IMG/VR virus record: IMGVR_UViG_3300044712_000991
Span: 124,001 to 188,000 of that record
Length of the DNA: 64,000 nucleotides
Source: a virus
Reading direction: 5' to 3' (one strand)
The position numbers and the translations under genes are program-made. The number at the start of each line of letters is the position of its first letter. Position 1 is the first letter of the stretch. The notes under the pieces were generated by a model. It saw only the letters and a list, made by a program, of their open reading frames with translations, was not told the origin of the DNA and searched no databases. Positions 1-5,403 of the stretch are shown here, piece after piece.

Positions 1-135
1 AGATGCACCGAACGCCGCGTGATCTGTCACGAGTTTCACATGCCCACACTCCAGTTCCACATTGACGTGGTTGAGGTCTGTCTCACCGAACTTTGAGACC
101 ACGCGCACGATCTTGCGTATCACCCTGCGTTTCAT
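1..135 (-). CDS. Small unknown phage protein, C-terminus outside window
   Basis: The first 45 codons are visible and open to the window edge. It starts with an ATG that overlaps the stop of the upstream gene by 4 bases (ATGA), the usual coupling in this genome. The N-terminus is very basic (MKRRVIRKIVR) and is followed by a Cys-Gly-His motif in LECGHVKLVTDH, a pattern common in tiny phage metal-binding proteins. Function unknown. It is the last visible gene of the operon that begins at the promoter at 3057-3085. Confidence 0.6.
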   Translation of the reverse strand, partial: MKRRVIRKIVRVVSKFGETDLNHVNVELECGHVKLVTDHAAFGAS

Positions 136-536
136 GCGCGGGAGGCCTTTCGCTCAGCCTTGTACTTCCGGCAGCAGTCCGCCGAGCAGAAGGCGTTCGA
201 GTGCGAATGCTCGTGCCCACAGCGTACGCACTTCTTGGGTGCCACACCTTGGCTGGGATTGCCCATCAAGCGCGTGGTCAACGGGAACTGTGCCCCCACC
301 CCCATCGCCATCGCTAGGAGCATCCCGATCGCTCCCGCACCCCTGCTCCGCCTGCCCATCATGTACGGATCGGGCGGGAGCGGTGGAGGCGGAGGTGGCA
401 TGGCAACCACAAGACTGTCATCGGCTGCCTTGGAGAGACCGTAGGGGATACCATCCTCATCCACAACGAGCACCTTCTTCGACTTCTCTGCCCCGAGTAG
501 TTCATCCTTCTTGGCGGACATCATACGCTGGGTCAT
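132..536 (-). CDS. Unknown protein with proline-rich segment and C-terminal zinc-binding motif
   Basis: 134 aa. Order: charged N-terminus, a run of prolines near residues 48-56, a Gly/Ala/Met-rich hydrophobic stretch (about 65-83) that could be one membrane segment, then a four-Cys/His cluster (CVRCGHEHSH and CSADCCRKY, about 103-125) that looks like a zinc ribbon, and a basic tail. Starts by ATGA overlap with the gene upstream and ends in the same way on the next. Family not recognised. A membrane-anchored zinc-binding protein is only an inference. Confidence 0.6.
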   Translation of the reverse strand: MTQRMMSAKKDELLGAEKSKKVLVVDEDGIPYGLSKAADDSLVVAMPPPPPPLPPDPYMMGRRSRGAGAIGMLLAMAMGVGAQFPLTTRLMGNPSQGVAPKKCVRCGHEHSHSNAFCSADCCRKYKAERKASRA

Positions 537-790
537 CCTTTCTTCTTATACCGCGCTGTGAGTTTGTAGACCGTGGTGGGGAACGCCCCCGCCCCGACAT
601 CCTGTTCGATGATACCATCCTGGAACATGTTGAACACAACATTCGTGCGCACCGTCTTCGTCTCTCCGCCCTGCCCCGCACCATCCTTCTGGAGCCACGC
701 GTACCTACTCGCGGATCGCATGCGGGAGGCCGTGCAAAGTGCCCACCCGAGGTTCATCATGTCCACCACCGCTTGCTGTGCTTTGGTCAT
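533..790 (-). CDS. Unknown small protein, possible winged-helix fold
   Basis: 85 aa when started at the ATG at 790, which overlaps the previous stop by 4 bases; an upstream in-frame start at 823 would overlap that gene further and is less likely. The sequence begins MTKAQQAVVDMMNLGW and has alternating helix-like and strand-like stretches with a basic end (KLTARYKKKG), reminiscent of a small winged-helix DNA-binding protein. No diagnostic motif. Confidence 0.6.
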   Translation of the reverse strand: MTKAQQAVVDMMNLGWALCTASRMRSASRYAWLQKDGAGQGGETKTVRTNVVFNMFQDGIIEQDVGAGAFPTTVYKLTARYKKKG

Positions 791-1332
791 CCTACTAGTC
801 TCCCATCTCGTTCGGCTGTCCAATCTAACATAGCCTGGGAAAGTGTGGGATGCTTCCGGCAGAACAGGCGACTCCGAGGTTCTCGCTTGTGGAGCGCTAT
901 CCGAAGGCGTGCTCCACGCACCCCACTGATCTCCACACGAATGCCCTTCTCGTGCGCGAGGAACACCATGCGGGTGAGAAGCGAGTCATCGTACGTTGCG
1001 GGCGCTCCCTGGATAACGATCGCCCACCCGAAGCCGTACGGCTGTAGCCCACACTTCTTGCCTCGGGGGATATGATGCTCTCCTCTGAAGATAATCGAGA
1101 AGAACAGCGTGGCTTCCATTTCGGACATCCTTGGAGCCTCCCGAGCGAGGTCGCGCTTGCGCTGCTCAGCGATCAACCGCGCCCGTTCCACGAGTTGCAT
1201 CGTACCCTCCATGGGAGTCCCATGGAAGCGCACACCCTCCGCGTTCAGTTCCTGGAAGGCTTCCTCCCAGTACGGGCTCTCCTTGAGCTCCGCCTTGAGC
1301 TCCTCGTGGGTCATATCGTGCAGGGCTTTCAC
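787..1332 (-). CDS. Unknown 181-aa phage protein (GTG start)
   Basis: Starts at a GTG overlapping the stop of the upstream gene (GTGA). The first half is charged and helical (MKALHDMTHEELKAELKES); the second half is mixed, with VFLAHEKGIRVEISG near the middle, and ends in a basic region. Its first nine residues (KALHDMTHE) nearly repeat those of the 24-aa peptide encoded at 1669-1743, and the DNA there is also alike, suggesting duplication of a gene start. Function unknown. Confidence 0.6.
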   Translation of the reverse strand: MKALHDMTHEELKAELKESPYWEEAFQELNAEGVRFHGTPMEGTMQLVERARLIAEQRKRDLAREAPRMSEMEATLFFSIIFRGEHHIPRGKKCGLQPYGFGWAIVIQGAPATYDDSLLTRMVFLAHEKGIRVEISGVRGARLRIALHKREPRSRLFCRKHPTLSQAMLDWTAERDGRLVG

Positions 1333-1676
1333 GGTCGCCTCTCAAAGTACCGCGATATCCGTGAGGTCATGTTGTTCCATTGGCGAGCGATCGATGGCGT
1401 GATGGTGACAAGAGCCAGTAACCCCTTCACTCCGATCAGGATGTCCCGCAGTTCCTTCACATGTCGCTGTTCCTCCGCAAGCTGGCACACGGCGCACACA
1501 TGGGTGCCCTCAAACCCGCAGGAGTTCGTCCCACGCTCACCCGTGGTATGGCAGTCGAGCCAGTAGTCTGTCGCAGCCTTAGCCGCTAATTCTTGCACAC
1601 GCTTCTTGAGCGCCTCGTTCTCTTCCTCAATATCTTGCGGTTTGATCTGTGTACGTACGCGCTTCATGTTAGGCAT
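1329..1676 (-). CDS. Unknown 115-aa coiled-coil protein
   Basis: Start chosen at the ATG at 1676 (MPNMKRVRTQIKP), which overlaps the stop of the 24-aa ORF upstream by 8 bases; an in-frame start at 1715 exists but would bury that ORF. Residues about 17-35 (EEENEALKKRVQELAAKAA) form a short coiled coil. A Cys/His-containing middle (CHTTGERGTNSCGFEGTHVC..C) could bind a metal. The last part is basic. Family not recognised. Confidence 0.55.
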   Translation of the reverse strand: MPNMKRVRTQIKPQDIEEENEALKKRVQELAAKAATDYWLDCHTTGERGTNSCGFEGTHVCAVCQLAEEQRHVKELRDILIGVKGLLALVTITPSIARQWNNMTSRISRYFERRP

Positions 1677-1743
1677 ATCGTGCCCTCTTGATGAACTCGT
1701 TAAGTTCCTTGTCATCGTGGGTCATGTCGTGCAGGGCTGTCAT
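1669..1743 (-). CDS. 24-aa peptide sharing the start of a neighbouring gene
   Basis: A very short ORF that fits the operon exactly: its ATG overlaps the upstream stop by 4 bases and its end overlaps the next ATG by 8. It reads MTALHDMTHDDKELNEFIKR plus four residues. The beginning matches the N-terminus of the 181-aa protein at 787-1332 (KALHDMTHEE). It may be a real micro-peptide, a translational coupler, or the remnant of a duplicated gene. Confidence 0.4.
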   Translation of the reverse strand: MTALHDMTHDDKELNEFIKRARYA

Positions 1744-2315
1744 CGGGGGTTCCTCCGACGATGTTCAAGAATCGACTGTATCTCTCGTTCGGCGGCTTCC
1801 CGCATATCCTGTGGGCGCGTATCATCCATCGGGGGTGCTGCGTAGCCGTAGATGTATTTTTTGAGATGCGCCTCAATCTGTTGATACACCCCCGTGGATG
1901 TCCCATACTGGTGGATGATCTTCAACAAGTGTCGCGCCGCGGCCGCTTCTTCTCTTGCGCCATCCCGCTCGTTCATGAAGCGCTCGTCGTTCTCGGACTT
2001 GGCGCGTTTGTACGCATCGCGCTCGTGGGCAAGCTTCTCCGCCTGTGCAAACAGGCGAGCCGCCCGCTCCTCCACGGCTTTCAACTGATCGATGTGGTCG
2101 TTCAGTTGCTCGCCCAGGACCTTCTCACGGTCGTACGCGGCATCCATCTCCGCCGCGAGTTCGAGCATCGCCAGTTCGGCCGGTACATACTGGAGCATCA
2201 CGGGGTTCGGCTCGCTCACGAGCTCTTCCCACTCGCCGTACCGCACTTCGCCCTCGGGTGCAAAGAGCAGGGCAGGATCGACTAGGATAACCTGTGGGGG
2301 TTCACGCTTTGACAT
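1740..2315 (-). CDS. Unknown 191-aa coiled-coil protein
   Basis: Begins MSKREPPQVILVDPALLF. From about residue 50 to 130 the sequence is rich in Glu, Ala, Arg and Lys with heptad spacing (LNDHIDQLKAVEERAARLF), a long coiled coil. A shorter segment follows (HQYGTSTGVYQQIEAHLKKY). The start overlaps the previous gene by 14 bases and the stop overlaps the next ATG (ATGA). A structural or scaffolding role is possible, but nothing is diagnostic. Confidence 0.65.
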   Translation of the reverse strand: MSKREPPQVILVDPALLFAPEGEVRYGEWEELVSEPNPVMLQYVPAELAMLELAAEMDAAYDREKVLGEQLNDHIDQLKAVEERAARLFAQAEKLAHERDAYKRAKSENDERFMNERDGAREEAAAARHLLKIIHQYGTSTGVYQQIEAHLKKYIYGYAAPPMDDTRPQDMREAAEREIQSILEHRRRNPR

Positions 2316-2493
2316 CGGTCTGCTCCTCCTGTTGGAATGGTAATGCTATGGTCACCATGACCACATGAACTTCTCGTTTGCCAATGAGATACCCCTCTTC
2401 TTCAACAGACACAGAGTTCTGTACGTTGTTCTGTATAGCAGAGCGTTTGAGCCTCTCCGCAAACGCAAGCGCTTCTCGTTTGCTTGCCATCAC
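2302..2493 (-). CDS. Unknown 63-aa protein
   Basis: Starts by ATGA overlap with the gene upstream (first of two adjacent Met codons). N-terminal half helical and basic (MMASKREALAFAERLKRSAI), C-terminal half strand-like (REVHVVMVTIALPF). No recognised family. Confidence 0.55.
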   Translation of the reverse strand: MMASKREALAFAERLKRSAIQNNVQNSVSVEEEGYLIGKREVHVVMVTIALPFQQEEQTDVKA

Positions 2494-2711
2494 CCTTCCT
2501 TCTTCACGGGCTTCACGTTCACGTACGGGATGCGCACGGTCACCACGAGCATACCCACACCACCCTCGGTCGTAGGCTTCTGATCCACAACCTCCACCGT
2601 GGGGTCGCGCTCAACCAAGCCCACCGACGCTCGCTGAGCAGTCATCCGCAAGCGCAGGGCGAGGCTCTTGGCACTGATGAGATTCCTGATGTTGGTCGTC
2701 TGCGAGGTCAT
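2490..2711 (-). CDS. Unknown 73-aa protein
   Basis: ATGA overlaps at both ends place it firmly in the operon. Reads MTSQTTNIRNLISAKSLALR, then a beta-like region GVGMLVVTVRIPYVNVKPV and a basic tail. Family not recognised. Confidence 0.6.
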   Translation of the reverse strand: MTSQTTNIRNLISAKSLALRLRMTAQRASVGLVERDPTVEVVDQKPTTEGGVGMLVVTVRIPYVNVKPVKKEG

Positions 2712-3043
2712 TGTTTTGCCTTTTCCCTTTCTAGTCTTTGTACTTCACGGCGTATGATGTTCCCCAATAAGTTGACCGTGCGAATGAAGGTCATGTATCC
2801 GCTCTCTACGTGGTGTGCGGGATGCTCACCCGACTCCAGGTGCTCCCGGACTTTGATCATCCACTTCCGGAGGCGTAGGCTGTCCACATGCGTCCTGCGC
2901 AGGGTCCTCAGTTGCTCCTCGGTGTACAGAAGAAGTGCCTGGGTCGCCGCGAGGTTCCGAGCGTAGATGACGTTCTGGTCACGCTCCATGGCGAGTGCGG
3001 TCTCAAGTTCTGCTATGATCTGGTCATCGGTCATGGTTGCCAT
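2708..3043 (-). CDS. Unknown 111-aa helical protein, first gene of its operon
   Basis: Start set at the ATG at 3043 because it lies just after a good ribosome-binding site (AGGAGG, 7 bases upstream) and downstream of the promoter at 3057-3085; the longer in-frame reading would translate the promoter itself. Almost entirely helical and charged (DDQIIAELETALAMERDQNV; LRTLRRTHVDSLRLRKW). Likely a coiled-coil protein of unknown role. Confidence 0.65.
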   Translation of the reverse strand: MATMTDDQIIAELETALAMERDQNVIYARNLAATQALLLYTEEQLRTLRRTHVDSLRLRKWMIKVREHLESGEHPAHHVESGYMTFIRTVNLLGNIIRREVQRLEREKAKQ

Positions 3044-3056
3044 TTGATGTCCTCCT

Positions 3057-3085
3057 AATATACAACACTCGGGGCTGAAAGTCAA
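3057..3085 (-). promoter_or_regulatory. Sigma70-type promoter
   Basis: On the minus strand TTGACT, 17 bp, TATATT, followed after about 8 bases by an AGGAGG site and the gene at 2708-3043. Belongs to the recurring family TTGACTTTC...GTTGTATATT. Confidence 0.8.
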
Positions 3086-3243
3086 GTCCTTGTTGAGTAC
3101 CACACGCGAATTTTTGCCCACACTGTCTGACAACCAAGCATGAACAGCCCCATAATCAACGCTGTCACCAACACCAGGATAACTGGCAGCGGGAGACAGA
3201 GAATGACCATGAATGCGAAAAAGGATGAGAATGATTTGTCCAC
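3082..3243 (-). CDS. 53-aa membrane mini-protein (GTG start)
   Basis: Begins at a GTG preceded by AGGAGG with 6-base spacing and lies directly downstream of the promoter at 3268-3296. After MDKSFSSFF comes one long hydrophobic stretch (about residues 8-38, with CLPLPVILVLVTALIMGLFM) and a basic tail (KIRVWYSTRT), so a single- or two-pass inner-membrane protein. Size and shape would allow a holin-like or superinfection protein, but this is a guess. Confidence 0.6.
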   Translation of the reverse strand: MDKSFSSFFAFMVILCLPLPVILVLVTALIMGLFMLGCQTVWAKIRVWYSTRT

Positions 3244-3267
3244 GATTGACCTCCTTGGTCTGTCTGT

Positions 3268-3296
3268 AATATACAACAGCCAGATATGAAAGTCAA
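3268..3296 (-). promoter_or_regulatory. Sigma70-type promoter
   Basis: TTGACT, 17 bp, TATATT on the minus strand with the family's GTTG before the -10 box. Drives the membrane mini-protein at 3082-3243; it sits between this gene and the tRNA block. Confidence 0.8.
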
Positions 3297-3323
3297 GTGA
3301 AAAATGAAGAATCTTTGGAGGGG

Positions 3324-3396
3324 AGCCACCGGAGGGACTTGAACCCCCGACCCGCGCATTACAGGTGCGCCGCTCTACCAACTGAGCTACAGTGGC
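3324..3396 (-). tRNA. tRNA-Thr (anticodon TGT)
   Basis: Complete cloverleaf on the minus strand: acceptor GCCACTG pairs with CGGTGGC, D-arm GCTCAGTTGGTAGAGC, anticodon loop CTGTAAT with anticodon TGT, T-arm GGGGGTTCAAGTCCCTC. CCA is not encoded. Reads ACA codons. Confidence 0.92.
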
Positions 3397-3397
3397 T

Positions 3398-3760
3398 AGA
3401 ATCACAAGAGGCACCGGTGGTGGAACAGTCCAATAAAGGGGTAGATGGTACTTGAAACCATCGTCGTGTTACTGGCTTGCGCCCTGCTCCTCGGTTTTTG
3501 CCGAGGACTCCTCGGAGCCCGTATGCACTACACGCATCCACCGTTCGTGGCTACCGGCCTCTTGTGCTTGAAATACACCCAGGGCTGTGGCGGGATTTCA
3601 CTCGCAACTCCACACCCTGCCTAGCCATTCGGCCACCTCCCTTCGTACGACCGGGAGCGGGGGATTCGAACCCACCATACTAAGTGTGTCTGTTATCTTT
3701 GTTCCGCTCCTCATCTCGTACCCGAATGGTACGCGAGGTTACGTCTAACCCCACAGCATG
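3398..3760 (-). other. Inter-tRNA region with tRNA-like fragments
   Basis: About 360 bases with no convincing gene. It contains pieces typical of tRNAs: a perfect T-arm (ATGGT-TTCAAGT-ACCAT, near 3450-3470), a D-arm like that of tRNA-Cys/Ser (GGTGGCCGAATGGCTAGGC, near 3618-3637), and another T-loop (GGGTTCGAATCCCCC, near 3657-3672) next to a partial acceptor stem. I could not fold any complete cloverleaf. They may be decayed tRNAs or unusual ones with insertions. Confidence 0.4.
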
Positions 3761-3837
3761 TGGTCGGAGCGACACGACTTGAACGTGCGGCCACTCGCTC
3801 CCAAAGCGAGTGCTCTACCGGGCTGAGCTACGCTCCG
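3761..3837 (-). tRNA. tRNA-Pro (anticodon TGG), CCA encoded
   Basis: Acceptor CGGAGCG pairs with CGCTCCG, discriminator A, and CCA is present in the DNA. Anticodon stem CTCGC/GCGAG with loop TTTGGGA (anticodon TGG). D-arm GCTCAGCCCGGTAGAGC and T-arm ACGTTCAAGTCGT are normal. Reads CCA codons. Confidence 0.93.
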
Positions 3838-3845
3838 AATACACT

Positions 3846-3959
3846 TTACCACGTTGTCCACATGTGTCGCAACAACTCTATCAGTTTACCAAAACAGTAA
3901 GCAGTCGCAAGAACGATTGCAATCTGCACCCACGGAGACAACTGCATCATGTGATCCAT
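3846..3959 (-). CDS. 37-aa single-span membrane mini-protein
   Basis: Begins MDHMMQLSPWVQ, then one hydrophobic span (IAIVLATAYCF), then a basic amphipathic end (GKLIELLRHMWTTW). It lies 12 bases after a second 37-aa membrane protein and just before tRNA-Pro. Short but its position between coupled genes supports it. Confidence 0.5.
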   Translation of the reverse strand: MDHMMQLSPWVQIAIVLATAYCFGKLIELLRHMWTTW

Positions 3960-3971
3960 ACTTACACCCCT

Positions 3972-4085
3972 TCATCTTTTGCGCATTCGTCGCCACTGCC
4001 ATTCACCGTACAACTCCGCCAACCCCCAACCTACTATAACCCCGATGAGGGCAACCACACCTGGGTCAGTCAGCCACTGCCACAT
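3972..4085 (-). CDS. 37-aa single-span membrane mini-protein
   Basis: ATG preceded by GGAGG with about 6-base spacing and overlapping the upstream gene by 20 bases. MWQWLTDPGVVALIGVIVGW is hydrophobic, followed by a charged cytoplasmic tail (ELYGEWQWRRMRKR). One of many membrane mini-proteins in this genome; function unknown. Confidence 0.6.
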   Translation of the reverse strand: MWQWLTDPGVVALIGVIVGWGLAELYGEWQWRRMRKR

Positions 4086-4299
4086 CGTTGTCCTCCTTTA
4101 CGATGGGCGTACGGAGCTTGGGCAGCACAGGCATCGATCCATCAAGGACGAACCTCCGGAGAACACGGACATCGAACTGCAAGGTCGGGTTGTACACCCG
4201 AGCAACGGGCTCCCCACAGTCAATGGAGTGCCCTGAGATGAAGCACGTCTGATTCAACTGACAGGCGTGCCAGCGAGTCTGAACTTCCTGAAGGGTCAT
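4066..4299 (-). CDS. Unknown 77-aa protein with conserved cysteines
   Basis: Start at the ATG at 4299, which overlaps the upstream stop (ATGA) and follows an AGGG; an in-frame ATG lies 9 bases earlier. Contains CQLNQTCFISGHSIDCGEPV, a Cys/His set that might bind zinc, then VARVYNPTLQFDVRVLRRF. Family not recognised. Confidence 0.6.
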   Translation of the reverse strand: MTLQEVQTRWHACQLNQTCFISGHSIDCGEPVARVYNPTLQFDVRVLRRFVLDGSMPVLPKLRTPIVKEDNDVAVAD

Positions 4300-4661
4300 G
4301 CCCTGCATAACGGTTCTCCTTGATGAGTGCGAACGGGGTTGAGGATTTTGATGTACTTGGCGGTGTACCACAGACCACCCTGTGAGACTGGGCGCACGTG
4401 TTCCACCACATTGCCTCTAAAGGCCACGCGGAACCACATACGACCCTTGGTACTCAGGTGGGGAACTCGGGGGGCGGCCGTGATATGCCAACCAGGACGT
4501 ACGGCGAACCCCTTGGTGGGGTGCACCCCCGATATGTACTCCCCTCCCACCACAAGACGAGCACGGCGATTGATGAACAACGAGCCGAGCGAGCCATCTC
4601 GACGGACACGAAACAACTTGTATCCCACACGATGGCGAGGTTGAGCAGTGGCGGTCTTCAT
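4296..4661 (-). CDS. Conserved phage protein of unknown function, leaderless
   Basis: 121 aa. I recognise the pattern GYKLFRVRRDGSLGSLFINR...HPTKGFAVRPGWH...PHLS.KGR.WFRV...GGLWYTAKYIKIL as a small protein found in many phages, without known function. The ATG lies 8 bases after the -10 box of the promoter at 4669-4697 and no Shine-Dalgarno sequence can fit between, so the mRNA should be leaderless. It heads an operon that runs into the tRNA block. Confidence 0.75.
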   Translation of the reverse strand: MKTATAQPRHRVGYKLFRVRRDGSLGSLFINRRARLVVGGEYISGVHPTKGFAVRPGWHITAAPRVPHLSTKGRMWFRVAFRGNVVEHVRPVSQGGLWYTAKYIKILNPVRTHQGEPLCRA

Positions 4662-4668
4662 GGAGGAC

Positions 4669-4697
4669 AATATACAAACTTCTTACGAAAAAGTCAA
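4669..4697 (-). promoter_or_regulatory. Sigma70-type promoter, leaderless gene
   Basis: Minus strand TTGACT, 17 bp, TATATT. The expected transcription start (7 bases past the -10 box) falls at the start codon at 4661. Confidence 0.8.
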
Positions 4698-4712
4698 ATC
4701 CCCACCCACTCC

Positions 4713-5354
4713 TTAGGGAGCCACATCCGAACTGCTCGGTACCCAGACTCCCGCGATCGCGACCAACATGTTCACGATACCCGAGGTATCTGAGTGGCTA
4801 CCAACACCGAGCCCCGCAGCGTATCCGGTGGCGTACCCCTTCTCGTAGTCCGTGGGGACTGGTGGGTCTACGGGAGGCGGATCGACTGGCGGTGGGTCTA
4901 CGGGAGGCGTAACTACCACCGCTTCCTCCAAGACCACATCGTCCACATGCAGAACATCAGATGGTTGGGTACCACCCGCGAAGGCAAACCGCAGACGAGC
5001 ATTCGTGGTCGTACCCACTCCTACGAACTCGAACTGCGAAGCGGTGATCGATGGACCGATAGTCACAAGCATATCGAGCCCTAGAGGAGTGTACGGACTA
5101 GCGTGCTCGTGGACTACCACATTGATCGCCCTCGGAAGTCCTTCGGTTTTGGCCTTAAAGGACAGCCTGTATTTTTTACCGGCCTCGATACGCAGACCGT
5201 ACTGATACAACTGTACGTTCGATCCCGTACCCTTACCGATACGAATAACCGCCTGACCGTTCTCGATCTTGCAGGTGTTGTTGGGGTTGTCGGAGTAGAA
5301 TGACCAACTGGTCAGACCACCATCGAACTGGGGATTCAAGATTTCATTTGCCAC
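4713..5354 (-). CDS. Carbohydrate-binding tail protein with Pro-linker and GYAAGL tail
   Basis: 213 aa. Residues about 1-140 form a CBM4/9-like jelly roll: NILNPQFDGGLTSWSFY-type opening, a middle with YRLSFKAKTEG, and the closing VLHVDDVVLEEA. Then a proline-rich linker (VDPPPVDPPPVDPP, about 150-168) and a C-terminal module with DYEKGYATGYAAGLGVG. The same CBM and C-terminal module end the 913-aa spike at 5404-8145. Probably a virion tip or fibre protein that binds cell-surface glycan; the tail motif may be a trimerisation or attachment element. Confidence 0.7.
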   Translation of the reverse strand: MANEILNPQFDGGLTSWSFYSDNPNNTCKIENGQAVIRIGKGTGSNVQLYQYGLRIEAGKKYRLSFKAKTEGLPRAINVVVHEHASPYTPLGLDMLVTIGPSITASQFEFVGVGTTTNARLRFAFAGGTQPSDVLHVDDVVLEEAVVVTPPVDPPPVDPPPVDPPVPTDYEKGYATGYAAGLGVGSHSDTSGIVNMLVAIAGVWVPSSSDVAP

Positions 5355-5403
5355 GTGCGACCTCCATTGATTATGAACTTGTGTACCTCTTGGCGCTTAG
5401 CGC

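Noticed and set aside
2708-3133. Longer versions of several genes beginning with an LTFxxxCCIL-like N-terminus
   Set aside because: That peptide is simply the translation of the promoter TTGACTTTC...TGTTGTATATT. The true starts lie downstream with ribosome-binding sites.
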